DNA of 64,000 nucleotides from Paraburkholderia sp. HP33-1 (GTDB lineage Bacteria > Pseudomonadota > Gammaproteobacteria > Burkholderiales > Burkholderiaceae): assembly GCF_021390595.1 (NCBI RefSeq), contig NZ_JAJEJR010000002.1, positions 1 to 64,000 on the forward strand, read 5' to 3'. The notes beneath the pieces are model-generated. The model made no database searches. It saw only the letters and a list, made by a program, of their open reading frames with translations, and was not told where the DNA came from. Shown one piece after another: positions 49,907-59,394 of the stretch; within the stretch, counting starts at the first letter, position 1; each line of letters begins with the position of its first letter. The translations under genes and the position numbers were made by a program.

Positions 49907-50833
49907 CTACGCAGCCACCCCCACCTCACCCTCCAACTCCCGCGCAATAAACTCGACAAACGCGCGAATCCGGTTCGACATCTGATGTCGCGGCGAATAC
50001 ACCGCGAAGATGTCCGCGTTCGGTGTGTCGTGATCGGGTAGCAACTGGACGAGCGACCCATCCGCGAGATACTGCCTGATGTCCCACTCGGCGCGCATCA
50101 GGATGCCGTGCCCTTCGAGCGCCCACTTGACGGCGATCTCGCCGTCGTTGGTGGTCAGCGTGCCCTTGATGCGCACTGCCTCCGTTTTGCGCGCGGCGCC
50201 GCGTCCCGAAGTCAGTCGCCACACGCCGTACGCTTCGTCGCCCTGACGGATGCCGATGCAGTTGTGGCGTGTCAGATCGTGCGCCGTGAGCGGTATGCCG
50301 TGCGCCGCGAGATACGACGGCGCCGCGCACAGCAGGCGCCGGTTCGGCGCAAGACGGCGCGCGACCACGCGCGTATCCGGCGGCTCGCCGAAGCGGATGC
50401 AGACGTCGAAGCTGTCGTCGGTAAGCGGTGGCGGCGTGACCGACAGCTGCAGTTGAACCGACACCTGCGGATACCGCGCGACGAAGCGCGAGATCGCCGG
50501 TCCGACATGACTGCGCCCGAAGCCGAGCGTTGCGTTCACGCGCAGCAAACCCTTCGGCGTCTTCCTGGCCGAGCCGAGCAGTTCGGCCAGCTCGTCGATC
50601 TCGTCGAGAATCCGCCGCGCATGTTCGAGGTATAGCTCGCCTTCGGGCGTCAGCATCATGCGGCGCGTCGTGCGGTTCACGAGCGCGACGCCCGCGCGCT
50701 GCTCCATCTGCGTGAGGCGCTTGCTGACGGCGGCTGCCGTCAACCCCAGTTCGCGCGCGGCCGCGCTCAGGCTGCCGCTTGCGGCGAGCGTCGAGAAAAA
50801 GCTCAGATCCGACGGCTGGACGGTGTCGCGCAT
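49907..50833 (-). CDS. LysR-family regulator, DmlR-like
   Basis: This 308-residue regulator has the LysR winged helix at residues 10-60 ('FFSTLAASGSLSAAARELGLTAAAVSKRLTQME') and a substrate-binding domain ('NATLGFGRSHVGPAISRFVARYP'). It lies divergent from a tartrate/D-malate dehydrogenase gene, the same layout as dmlR-dmlA. ATG 50831-50833 was chosen because it gives the standard N-terminus 'MRDTVQPSDLSFFS'. It probably activates the dehydrogenase and transporter genes when tartrate or malate is present. Confidence 0.92.
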   Translation of the reverse strand: MRDTVQPSDLSFFSTLAASGSLSAAARELGLTAAAVSKRLTQMEQRAGVALVNRTTRRMMLTPEGELYLEHARRILDEIDELAELLGSARKTPKGLLRVNATLGFGRSHVGPAISRFVARYPQVSVQLQLSVTPPPLTDDSFDVCIRFGEPPDTRVVARRLAPNRRLLCAAPSYLAAHGIPLTAHDLTRHNCIGIRQGDEAYGVWRLTSGRGAARKTEAVRIKGTLTTNDGEIAVKWALEGHGILMRAEWDIRQYLADGSLVQLLPDHDTPNADIFAVYSPRHQMSNRIRAFVEFIARELEGEVGVAA

Positions 50834-50856
50834 CGCCTGTTCAGCACCTTTACATT

Positions 50857-50931
50857 TGTGAATGCAAGTTAATGATGCTTTGAGTTTAGCACCGGTTTTT
50901 AGCTGCGCGATCGCGCTAGAGTGCATTCACA
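50857..50931. promoter_or_regulatory. Candidate LysR operator: distant inverted TGTGAATGCA copies
   Basis: TGTGAATGCA at 50857-50866 and its reverse complement TGCATTCACA at 50922-50931 lie in the 124-bp gap between the divergent LysR and dehydrogenase genes. The centres are 65 bp apart, about six helical turns. This suits looping between two regulator sites. Confidence 0.55.
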
Positions 50932-50957
50932 TTTTTCACAAAGCCCAGGACGGAGAC

Positions 50958-52052
50958 ATGAAAACCTATCGCATCGCAACCATCCCCGGCGACGGCATCG
51001 GCAAGGAGGTCGTGCCGGCCGGCGCGCAGGTGCTCGACGCGCTCGCAAAGACCACGCGCGCCTTCGCGTTCGAGTTCGAGAACTTCGACTGGGGCGGCGA
51101 CTACTATCGCCAGCACGGCGCGATGATGCCGGCGAATGGGCTCGACGCGATCCGCGACAAGGACGCGATCCTGTTCGGCTCGGCGGGCGACAAGGACATT
51201 CCCGATCACATCACGCTGTGGGGCCTGCGGCTGAAAATCTGCCAGGGCTTCGATCAATACGCGAACGTGCGCCCTACGCGCATCCTGCCGGGCATCGATG
51301 CGCCTCTGAAGTACTGCAAGCCCGAGGACCTGAATTGGGTAATCGTCCGTGAAAACTCGGAGGGCGAATATTCGGGCGTCGGCGGCCGCGTGCATCAGGG
51401 CCATCCGATCGAAGCCGCGACCGATGTGTCGATCCTCACGCGCGCCGGCGTCGAGCGCATCATGCGCTTCGCGTTCCGCCTCGCGCAGTCGCGTCCGCGC
51501 AAGCTGTTGACCGTGATCACGAAGAGCAACGCGCAGCGTCACGCGATGGTGATGTGGGACGAGATCGCGCTCGCAATCTCGAAGGAGTTCCCGGACGTCA
51601 CGTGGGACAAGGAACTCGTCGATGCGGCAACGGCGCGCATGGTCAATCGTCCCGCGACGCTCGACACGATCGTCGCCACCAATCTGCACGCGGATATTCT
51701 CAGCGACCTCGCGGCCGCGCTAGCGGGCAGCCTCGGCATCGCGCCGACCGGCAACATCGATCCGGAGCGCCGCTATCCGTCGATGTTCGAGCCGATCCAC
51801 GGCTCCGCGTTCGACATCATGGGCAAGGGCCTCGCGAATCCGGTCGGCACGTTCTGGTCGGTCGTGATGCTGCTCGAACACCTCGGCGAATTCGACGCGG
51901 CCAGGCGCGTGATGCAGGCTGTCGAGGCCGTCACCGCGAACAAAGCGCTGCATACGCGCGACCTCGGCGGCGCGGCCACGACCGCGCAGGTGACGGCGGC
52001 TGTTTGCGCGTTCATCGAACAGGCGGCGACGCCCGCGGCGAACGCGGCTTGA
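50958..52052 (+). CDS. Tartrate dehydrogenase/decarboxylase or D-malate dehydrogenase
   Basis: This 364-residue enzyme of the isocitrate/isopropylmalate dehydrogenase family oxidises D-malate or tartrate with NAD. 'MKTYRIATIPGDGIGKEVV' starts the fold. 'VRENSEGEYSGVGGR' carries the substrate-binding signature, and 'NLHADILSDLAAALAGSLGIAPTGNI' and 'FEPIHGSAFDIMGKGLANPVGTF' are the metal and NAD segments. The Tyr-type loop points to TtuC/DmlA rather than LeuB. ATG at 50958 has AGGACGGAG upstream. It forms an operon with the MFS gene 33 bp downstream. Confidence 0.9.
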   Translation: MKTYRIATIPGDGIGKEVVPAGAQVLDALAKTTRAFAFEFENFDWGGDYYRQHGAMMPANGLDAIRDKDAILFGSAGDKDIPDHITLWGLRLKICQGFDQYANVRPTRILPGIDAPLKYCKPEDLNWVIVRENSEGEYSGVGGRVHQGHPIEAATDVSILTRAGVERIMRFAFRLAQSRPRKLLTVITKSNAQRHAMVMWDEIALAISKEFPDVTWDKELVDAATARMVNRPATLDTIVATNLHADILSDLAAALAGSLGIAPTGNIDPERRYPSMFEPIHGSAFDIMGKGLANPVGTFWSVVMLLEHLGEFDAARRVMQAVEAVTANKALHTRDLGGAATTAQVTAAVCAFIEQAATPAANAA

Positions 52053-52084
52053 GTTCCCACGGCCGCGCGCCGCAGGAGGAGACA

Positions 52085-53395
52085 ATGACTTCGGAACTCG
52101 AAAACCGGGTGTCCCGCAAGCTGATGCTGCGGATCGTCCCGTTCGTGATGCTGCTGTACTTCGTGAGCTTTCTCGATCGCGTGAATGTGGGCTTTGCCGC
52201 GTTGTCGATGAACAAGGCGATCGGTCTTTCGCCGACCGCTTTCGGCCTCGGTGGCGGGCTCTTTTTTATCGGCTATTTTCTGTTCGAAGTGCCGTCGAAC
52301 CTGATCTTGCACAAGGTCGGCGCGCGTCGCTGGATTGCTCGCGTGATGGTGTCGTGGGGGCTCGTGTCGCTCGCATCCGCGTTCGTCGTCGGGCCGAACA
52401 GTTTCTACGCGCTGCGCTTCATTCTCGGCGTCGCGGAGGCGGGCTTCTTTCCCGGCATCATCCTGTATCTGAGCCTGTGGTTTCCGGCGCGCCAGCGCGC
52501 GGTCGCGGCGGCGTGGTTCATGGCCGCCGCGCCGATCTCGACCGCGATCGGCTCGCCGATTTCCGGCGCGATCATGAAGCTGCCGCCCATTGCCGGACTC
52601 GCCGACTGGCAGATGCTCTATGTACTCGAAGCATTGCCCGCGATCATCCTCGGTTTCTGCGTGCTCAAGTATCTGACCGACAAGCCCGCGCAAGCCGAAT
52701 GGTTGCAGCCCGAAGAGCGTGACTGGCTAATCGCGAAGCTGAAGCTCGAAGCCGACGCGCGGCGCGCGCATGCGGGCCATACCGCGGGCGCGCTCAGTGC
52801 ATTGCGCGATCCACGCGTGCTCGCGCTCGCGTTGATCTACTTCGGCACGTCGGCGGGACTTTATACGCTCGGCTTGTGGGCGCCGCTGATCATCCGCCAA
52901 TACGGTTTCGGCTCGTTCGAAACGGGGCTGCTTGCCGCTGTGCCGAGCGTGCTCGCGGTGATCGCGATGGTGCTGTGGGCGAAGAACTCGGATCGTACCG
53001 GGGAACGCACGTGGCACGTCGTGATTCCGTGCACGCTCGCGTGTGTCGGCTTCGTGTTCGCCGGCAATGCGACCACGGCGTTGATGATCGTGCTTGCGCT
53101 GGTGGTCGTGAATGTCGGGATCAGTGCCGCGAAGGCACCGCTGTGGGCGATGCCGAGCATGTTCCTGTCGGGCGCCGGGGCCGCGGCGGGGATTGCGATG
53201 ATCAACTCGGTCGGCAATCTCGGCGGCTTCGTCGGGCCATTTGCGATTGGCTGGCTCAAGAACGTGACGGGCGGCTATACGGCGGGACTGTATGTGGTCG
53301 GCGCAACGTTGGCGGTGTCGGCGGTCGTGACGCTGATGTTGAGCCGGCAGACGAAGCGTGCGCCGGTCGCGGTGAGCGAACGGCACGGGCATTGA
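52085..53395 (+). CDS. MFS anion:cation symporter family transporter (tartrate-type)
   Basis: This 436-residue inner-membrane carrier of the ACS family (tartrate/phthalate type) has twelve predicted helices. 'YFVSFLDRVNVGFAALSMN' near residues 20-40 is the ACS signature with the conserved Asp-Arg-N motif. It starts at ATG 52085 with AGGAGGAG upstream. As it directly follows the dehydrogenase gene, it likely imports tartrate or D-malate. Confidence 0.92.
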   Translation: MTSELENRVSRKLMLRIVPFVMLLYFVSFLDRVNVGFAALSMNKAIGLSPTAFGLGGGLFFIGYFLFEVPSNLILHKVGARRWIARVMVSWGLVSLASAFVVGPNSFYALRFILGVAEAGFFPGIILYLSLWFPARQRAVAAAWFMAAAPISTAIGSPISGAIMKLPPIAGLADWQMLYVLEALPAIILGFCVLKYLTDKPAQAEWLQPEERDWLIAKLKLEADARRAHAGHTAGALSALRDPRVLALALIYFGTSAGLYTLGLWAPLIIRQYGFGSFETGLLAAVPSVLAVIAMVLWAKNSDRTGERTWHVVIPCTLACVGFVFAGNATTALMIVLALVVVNVGISAAKAPLWAMPSMFLSGAGAAAGIAMINSVGNLGGFVGPFAIGWLKNVTGGYTAGLYVVGATLAVSAVVTLMLSRQTKRAPVAVSERHGH

Positions 53396-53519
53396 GCGAG
53401 GCGTGTAGCCGATCGCGCGGCGAAAACGTAGAACAAATCGCCTGCGTAGCGTCTATGCTGAAGGACGTAATCCATTGACGGCTTTCTGGCACCGTGAGCT
53501 CACGGGATACGGAGACGAG

Positions 53520-54245
53520 ATGGCAACGCACGATTCTTCGCAGACGCTCGATCCCTCGGACTACATTGCGCACCACTTGCAGAACTTTTCAACGTCGTCA
53601 TCGGGATTACAGCATGCGGGTGCATTCATATGGAGTCCTTCTGCGCTGGTTCTGGCGGCAGTGTTGTTCGTTGTGCTGGTGGGCTTCGCGGCGCGGAGGG
53701 ATAAGGGCGCGTTGTTCAGCGTTGGACGCGAAATAAGTTTCGGGCGACGCCTGTATGTGTGGTGGTCATGCGCGTGGCGTCAGTGGCTCGCGAGTACGCT
53801 GCTTTTCATCGTCGCTGTCATTGCGTTTCACTTTCTGGTGCCGCGCACGGCAGTGCCATTGATGAAATTTTCGGAGCATCTGATTGCACCTGAAGTCGCG
53901 AGGAGTTCACCGGCATGGTCGGCTGTGATTGCTGCGATGCCGGCGATTGTGGCGGTTGTGATCTACCTGCTGGTGAGCTTGCCCGTTGCCGGATATATGG
54001 TCCGCAGCGGCTTGATGGCGCATGCTTTTCCTCACCCTGAACATTTTGGCTTCTGGCACGCACTGATGCTCGGGCTCACGACGTATCTCTGGGAGGTGCC
54101 TGGAAGCCTCGCGATTGCGGATGTTCCGATTTCGCTGCCCGATCATGCGGCGGATGTGCTGCGCGCGATTCTTGTCGTGGCGTGGGGGATGTATGTTGTT
54201 TTGCCGAGGCAGGTCAGGAGGGTGGGGAGGTTGGTGCAAGAGTGA
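53520..54245 (+). CDS. Membrane protein of unknown function
   Basis: This 241-residue protein starts at ATG 53520 with GGAG upstream. Residues 1-40 are polar; helices follow at about 43-60, 92-112 and 137-160, with amphipathic stretches after 175. 'YVWWSCAWRQWLASTLLFIVA' and 'HFGFWHALMLGLTTYLWEVPG' are aromatic-rich. Two patches look like membrane-anchored sensor or permease parts but match nothing I know. Its base composition is less GC-rich than its neighbours, hinting at a different origin. No cluster partners. Confidence 0.6.
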   Translation: MATHDSSQTLDPSDYIAHHLQNFSTSSSGLQHAGAFIWSPSALVLAAVLFVVLVGFAARRDKGALFSVGREISFGRRLYVWWSCAWRQWLASTLLFIVAVIAFHFLVPRTAVPLMKFSEHLIAPEVARSSPAWSAVIAAMPAIVAVVIYLLVSLPVAGYMVRSGLMAHAFPHPEHFGFWHALMLGLTTYLWEVPGSLAIADVPISLPDHAADVLRAILVVAWGMYVVLPRQVRRVGRLVQE

Positions 54246-54812
54246 GGGGTGCTTTCCCCGTTTCGTTCGAGAACTCGCTGGAATAGATCCGGGTTCTGTA
54301 CTTCATCTGCAACACCCACGCTGCGCACGCAGCTTCGATTGTGTTGCATCCACCGGTTGAATCCGCAGGCCAACCCGCCCTTGACGCGATCATCGGTTGT
54401 CGGCGGTTGTTGCCCACTTTGCTGGAGGGCTTACGCGATCACCTATTCAGGTTATGTTCGGGCGTCAGCGAATGACCTACGATGAGATCGTGATGCGCTG
54501 AGGGTGAGGGCGATTTCGTCCTCCTCACAGGGCAGTCTGCGCGGCTTCCGTCGCCACAGAAAAAAGTAGAAGCCGGGGGTGTTATGCGCAAGGGGAGTCA
54601 CTACTCAAGCTATTGATGAGCAACGCTCAACGATAAGACAAGCCCATTCAAGGCGGGTCTTTGCCCACGGAGCGATGCCCCAATCCGGAATTGAATCAGG
54701 TTGTGAAACCAAGGCGCCTCAGCACCGAGCGATCCGCTCGGGGCGGTCTGCCAAAGCCGCACGATGGGAGCACCAGATGAGGACCCGTCGCGAACACGCT
54801 GGAGGAGCAACT
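54246..54812. other. Gap before the CBS-BON gene
   Basis: 567 bp without a supported gene. The middle section has lower GC and low coding quality in all frames. The last 80 bp contain the GGAGGAG ribosome binding site of the next gene. Confidence 0.4.
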
Positions 54813-55505
54813 ATGCGCGCACACGACATCATGACTGCGTCCGTCGTCACCGCCACACCGGACATGGCGATCCAAGACGCGGCAACACTGTTGGTCGAAA
54901 ACCATATCGGTAGCATGCCGGTCGTCGACGGGAACGGTCAGATTGTCGGTATCGTCGGCGAACGCGATCTTCTGCATCGAGTAGAGAACGGTACCTGCCA
55001 CAGGAAGCGCCAGTGGTGGCTCGAACTCCTGTTGTCGTCCCCCCGCGCTCAGGCCGCGAGGTATCTGAAGGAGCACGGGCGCGTCGTCGGCGACGTGATG
55101 TGCGAAGAGGTGATTTGGATTTCGGGGGATACGCCGCTCCAGCAGATCGCGGACCTCATGGAACGTCGACGTCTCGACAGCGTGCCAGTGCTGAAGGGCG
55201 GCAAGCTGATCGGAAATGTGAGTCGCTCGAACCTGATTCGCGCACTCGCGCGGGTTGCTCCGGTCGTGGAATCAGCCTCGGGCGATGATGCGAGCCTGCG
55301 CGACGCGATAGTCCTGAAAATGCACGGGCAGAGCTGGGGGTTGCCCAAACAAGCCGTGCGCGTCAAGGACGGTGTCGCGCATCTATGGGGGGTGATCGAA
55401 TCCATGGAGGAAAAGCAGGCCATCCGCATTGCGGCCGAGAGCGTGCCGGGTGTCAAGCGTGTGGAGTACCACCTTGAATTTCCAAACGTGATTCCGGCGC
55501 TGTAG
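54813..55505 (+). CDS. CBS-CBS-BON domain protein
   Basis: This 230-residue cytosolic protein has two CBS domains (about 1-60, 'MRAHDIMTASVVTATPDMAI' and 'GSMPVVDGNGQIVGIVGERDLLH'; and 90-150, 'VGDVMCEEVIWISGDTPLQQI' and 'SVPVLKGGKLIGNVSRSNLI'). A BON domain follows ('KDGVAHLWGVIESMEEKQAIRIAAESVPGVKRVEYHLE'). Such proteins are common in Burkholderia. CBS pairs bind adenylates or SAM and BON may contact lipid; the exact role is unknown. The ATG at 54813 has GGAGGAG upstream. Confidence 0.88.
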   Translation: MRAHDIMTASVVTATPDMAIQDAATLLVENHIGSMPVVDGNGQIVGIVGERDLLHRVENGTCHRKRQWWLELLLSSPRAQAARYLKEHGRVVGDVMCEEVIWISGDTPLQQIADLMERRRLDSVPVLKGGKLIGNVSRSNLIRALARVAPVVESASGDDASLRDAIVLKMHGQSWGLPKQAVRVKDGVAHLWGVIESMEEKQAIRIAAESVPGVKRVEYHLEFPNVIPAL

Positions 55506-55712
55506 TCCGCACACGGTCGCAAGACGCGTGCAGATTCGTCCGGGGTGAATAACGATTGCGATCGTGACAGTCACGTCCAACCCGGGGGCGACGTATCGAC
55601 GGGTGTCGATCGGATCCAACGCGGTGCCGCTCCAGCCTCCGCTTCGCGCGATGGCGCATCGAGCAGACGGCGGCTCGGCATCGTTGCCTGTACCGCCAGC
55701 GCCTGCAGTTCG

Positions 55713-56513
55713 CTATCTCAACTTGCCGAGCCACAGCGCGGTGAGCGTGGAGCGACTCCCAACGTTGAATTTGGTGTAGATCGACTTGATATGGACATGC
55801 GTCGTGTTCGGACTCTGGTCGAGCTTCTGCGCGATCTGCTTTTCCGTGAGTCCGTCGAGCAGCTCCAGCAGCACCCTTCGCTCGGCCGACGTCAGGGGAG
55901 CGTCGGCGATAAGCAGGCCGTGGCTGAGCAGTTGCTGCCGGTAGTACCATCTCAGCCCATGCATCACGAAGCCCAGAAGCTCGAGATCCGGCGCCGAGAA
56001 GCGGGGTGCCTGCACATCGCGAAACACGAAGAGATGAATCCGCACATCGTCGTTGAGCGAGCAACGCACCTGGATGCTGTCGCCGTGACCGACTTCGAGG
56101 TAGTGGCGGCGATAGTGCTCGCCTTCAAACCATTCAGCGGGCATCGCCTCGAAGAGCAGGTTGGCGCAGAACGGTTCGTTCCCCGACGTGGCCACGACAT
56201 GTGACGAGTCGACGTTGCCGGACCAGAGCGTTTCGAACTGCTCCTGCACGGAAGCTACCATTGCGGGTACCGGATGCAGGAGCCGAACCAGGCGTGGACG
56301 CCAGCCGAACAAAGGATCCTTTGGCGCGGGCGAAGGCAATCGCACAACTACGGACCAAAGCGCATTCTGTGCCGTGACCATCGCACAGAGCGTGGTTAGC
56401 AAATGGGTCAGCGCGGCATCGCCTTCGCCTGCGGAGAACTCGGCCAGCCGATCCCAGAGTGCAAAGACGTCATCGTGGACCGCCGGATTGGCGGAATTCG
56501 CGAATGGATGCAT
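55713..56513 (-). CDS. LuxR-type transcriptional regulator
   Basis: This 266-residue protein has a C-terminal LuxR helix-turn-helix (about 205-265, 'LTSAERRVLLELLDGLTEKQIAQKLDQSPNTTHVHIKSIYTKFNVGSR'). The N-terminal 180 residues have no phospho-acceptor receiver, so it is not a classic response regulator; they may bind a ligand. ATG 56511-56513 has GGGGA upstream and removes 55 residues of leader. It is divergent from the GH28 gene, which lies about 600 bp away. Confidence 0.87.
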   Translation of the reverse strand: MHPFANSANPAVHDDVFALWDRLAEFSAGEGDAALTHLLTTLCAMVTAQNALWSVVVRLPSPAPKDPLFGWRPRLVRLLHPVPAMVASVQEQFETLWSGNVDSSHVVATSGNEPFCANLLFEAMPAEWFEGEHYRRHYLEVGHGDSIQVRCSLNDDVRIHLFVFRDVQAPRFSAPDLELLGFVMHGLRWYYRQQLLSHGLLIADAPLTSAERRVLLELLDGLTEKQIAQKLDQSPNTTHVHIKSIYTKFNVGSRSTLTALWLGKLR

Positions 56514-57117
56514 GTCGTCCCCAAGAAGAATGGGCGGATCACCGATCTTCGGTGATCTTGGCCTCGCCTGACAAGGGCCTTCGTGTGGAAGCCCTGTTCG
56601 TTGGGCGCGGCGTTCGTTTGCCGAATGCAGGGTCCACGCGTGGCCATCCGGTTTTGATCGCCCCGACCGGCCGAGCATCTACACGGCGCTCGGCGCTAGC
56701 GCAATCCCGGGCGCGCAGGCGCAGGGTGCGGCGCTTATCGACCAGATGCATCCACAGCGTTGTAACACGCAACTCGACGAAACGTAAGCGCTTCATGAGG
56801 ACCGTTCGCACGGCGGCGGTCGTGAGGGCATCGCAGTGAAGCTTACCCGGCTCGTCTTACAAATCACCCGTACCGTAAGCTACCTGTAGCAATGCGCGGC
56901 AAGGGACAAGGGACATCACCTAGTTAAATGCGATTGACGGTCTTGATGTCGTCAAACAACAATATCGCAGGTGATCGAGCCAGCCGCTCCTGATCGATCT
57001 CTTCGCTGTAACTGTGCATCTTCCGTTCGCACTTGCATCACCACGCGGCCCACCGGCCGTCGGAGTTCAGTCGGAGTTCAAACACCTCTCAGCGATAAAA
57101 ACAGGAGAACGAATCAA
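56514..57117. other. Gap between LuxR-type and GH28 genes
   Basis: 604 bp without a supported gene. It should carry the promoters of both divergent genes. A GC-poorer stretch around 56920-56980 precedes the GH28 gene. No operator was recognised. Confidence 0.4.
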
Positions 57118-59307
57118 ATGGAGACGCATGACAAGGACGTTCCCCCGCTCACCGAAGCCCGCACCAATGCGCCCGCTTCCCCCGGCCGGCGCGCGTTCAT
57201 AGCCTTTGCCGGCGTGTCGGCTGGAGCAACCCTCCTTGGGGCCAACCGCGCGGCGGCAGCAGCAGAATCAATGCTTCCAATTCCTGCCAATCCTGGAGGT
57301 CAACCTCCGGCACAGCCCGGCGCCGACCCGATTTGGGGCCCGGACGGACAGGCCACGGCCATCCTGAAGAGACTTACCCATGTCAATCCCTCGATGTTCG
57401 CCCAGACCGGCACCTTTCACGTGATGAGCTACGGGGCGCGCACGCTCCCCGCCTCCGCGTTGATTGGGTCGACCGCGTGGCCGGGCGGCACGATTCCATG
57501 GGTGAACGGTACGGAAGCGACCGATTTTCCGTCCAACGACCGGCAAAGCCCCGGCTCGAACGAGATGGTGCCGTGCGACTACACGGGCACGCAGTACGAT
57601 TCCTGCGCCGCGTTCAATGCCGCAATCGTCGACGCGAATCGCGCCGGCGGCGGCCGAGTGGTGGTGCCGGCGGGCAACTGGTATTGCGGCGGTCCGATCG
57701 TGCTCCTGAGCCATGTGAACTTCCATCTGTCGTCGGGCTGCACGATCTATTTCAGCCCGGACCCGGCTGACTACGCGAAGAACGGCCCGTACACCACGGC
57801 GAACGGCAATCTGTACCACACGCGCTGGCAGGCGAACGATTGCCTGAATTTCGGCTCGCCCATCTATGCGTTCGGCCAGACCAACATTGCCCTGACCGCC
57901 GACGACAACACCTGCGTGCTGAACGGTCAGGCCATGACGCCGATGCAGCTGAGCACCCAGCCGCCGACCTCGTGCTGGTGGACGTACAAGGGAAGCAGCA
58001 ACACCTACGGCTGTGCGGGATCGTCGACGCCGTCGCAGGTGTATGTGAATCCGAACAACGTTCCACTGACGAGCCTCCCCCCTTCCCAAATCCAGAATCC
58101 GCAGGCAAACGTTACTTTTACGAATCAGTACGGTGTGACGAGTTCGCTCATGGCGCTGCTCACGGGCACGGGCTGGAATCAGGACCAGAACTACCTGCCG
58201 GCGCTGTCCGAACTCGGCGTGCCGGTTCTGAACCGCGTGTTCGGCAACGGGCACTACCTGCGTCCGTGCATGATCGAGTTCATCGGGTGCACGAACGTGT
58301 TCCTGCAGAACTACCACACGCAGAACACGCCGTTCTGGCAGCACCACCCGACCGACTGCACGAATGTGGTGATCGACGGCGTGTTCGCCGACAGCGTCGG
58401 ACCGAACAACGACGGCTTCGATCCGGACGCGTGCAACTACGTGCTGGTGCAGAACGTTCAGTTCAACACCGGCGACGACTGCATCGCGATGAAGTCCGGC
58501 AAGTATCTCGACACCGAGTACGGTCCGATGCAGAACATCGTCGTACAGAACTGCACGATGCAAAGCGGCCACGGCGGCCTGACGATCGGCAGCGAAATGA
58601 GCGCGGGCGTGCAAAATGTCTACGCGCGAAATCTGACGATGCAAAACGAGAACTGGGCGAGCAATCCGCTGAACATCGCGCTGCGGTTCAAGACCAACAT
58701 GAACCGCGGCGGGTTCATCAGCAACGTCTGGATCGACGGCGTGACGCTCGCCAACGGCGTGAATCTGGCGGGAAAGTACGGCGGCGGCTCGCTGAGCTCG
58801 CATGGCTCACAGTACAAGATCACCGGTTCGGGCACGACCGGCCTCGCACCGAATCCTTCGACCGGCCAAGGCGGATTGATCACGTTCGACTGCGATTACA
58901 GCCCGTCCGGCGATGCGGTACGCTGGAGTCCGTCGGTGATCAGCAACATCAACATCACGAACGTGAACGCGAGCAACGTATCGGGCCCGGTGTCTTACTC
59001 GATGCCTTCGGGCTTCACCGCCGGCACGAACTCGTGCTTCCAGGCGCTCGTCATGCAGGGCCCCGAGGCGGTTGACTACAACGGTCCGGTGCCGGTGCCG
59101 ACCGTGAGTCCGATCAGCGGCGTGACTATCTCGAACTGCAACCTCGGCAACCCGGTGTGCACGGGTGCATTTCCAACGACGCCTTCGACGTCTGCGCAAT
59201 CCGCGCCGGGTCCGGTCTTCGTGAGCAACGTGAGCGGTATTAAGCTGAACAACGTGGTGATCGCGGGCACCACGTACAACACGTCGCTGACCGCACCGGC
59301 GACCTGA
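57118..59307 (+). CDS. Tat-exported GH28-type glycoside hydrolase (polygalacturonase-like)
   Basis: This 729-residue enzyme has a Tat signal ('PGRRAFIAFAGVSAGATLLG') and a right-handed beta-helix of the GH28 family. The four GH28 signatures appear in order: 'NNDGFDPD' (for NTD), 'TGDDCIAMKSGK' (DD), 'GHGGLTIGSEMSAG' (GHG) and 'LRFKTN' (RIK-like). The Asp residues of the first two motifs are the catalytic acids. It is longer than typical GH28 enzymes (about 450), with an inserted Cys/Pro-rich stretch near 280-340. It should cut pectin-like polymers outside the cell. The start has AGGAG upstream. Confidence 0.9.
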   Translation: METHDKDVPPLTEARTNAPASPGRRAFIAFAGVSAGATLLGANRAAAAAESMLPIPANPGGQPPAQPGADPIWGPDGQATAILKRLTHVNPSMFAQTGTFHVMSYGARTLPASALIGSTAWPGGTIPWVNGTEATDFPSNDRQSPGSNEMVPCDYTGTQYDSCAAFNAAIVDANRAGGGRVVVPAGNWYCGGPIVLLSHVNFHLSSGCTIYFSPDPADYAKNGPYTTANGNLYHTRWQANDCLNFGSPIYAFGQTNIALTADDNTCVLNGQAMTPMQLSTQPPTSCWWTYKGSSNTYGCAGSSTPSQVYVNPNNVPLTSLPPSQIQNPQANVTFTNQYGVTSSLMALLTGTGWNQDQNYLPALSELGVPVLNRVFGNGHYLRPCMIEFIGCTNVFLQNYHTQNTPFWQHHPTDCTNVVIDGVFADSVGPNNDGFDPDACNYVLVQNVQFNTGDDCIAMKSGKYLDTEYGPMQNIVVQNCTMQSGHGGLTIGSEMSAGVQNVYARNLTMQNENWASNPLNIALRFKTNMNRGGFISNVWIDGVTLANGVNLAGKYGGGSLSSHGSQYKITGSGTTGLAPNPSTGQGGLITFDCDYSPSGDAVRWSPSVISNINITNVNASNVSGPVSYSMPSGFTAGTNSCFQALVMQGPEAVDYNGPVPVPTVSPISGVTISNCNLGNPVCTGAFPTTPSTSAQSAPGPVFVSNVSGIKLNNVVIAGTTYNTSLTAPAT

Positions 59308-59314
59308 TGCCGAC

Positions 59315-59345
59315 GCACAAGGACGCGGTTACCGCGTCCTTGTGC
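59315..59345. terminator. Long perfect inverted repeat after the GH28 gene
   Basis: GCACAAGGACGCGGT (59315-59329) and ACCGCGTCCTTGTGC (59331-59345) are perfect 15-bp arms around one base. No T-tract follows. A second overlapping palindrome, CGCGGTAACCGCG, lies just after. It ends the GH28 unit or serves as a protein site. Confidence 0.6.
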
Positions 59346-59394
59346 GCGGTAACCGCGGTGACATCGTGTGCATGTCGGCGTTGTTTGTCCCGTA

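Noticed and set aside
57268..58803. Open frame of 511 codons opposite the GH28 gene
   Set aside because: Arg/Val/His-rich, no recognisable segments; the plus-strand gene has four catalytic signatures in order.
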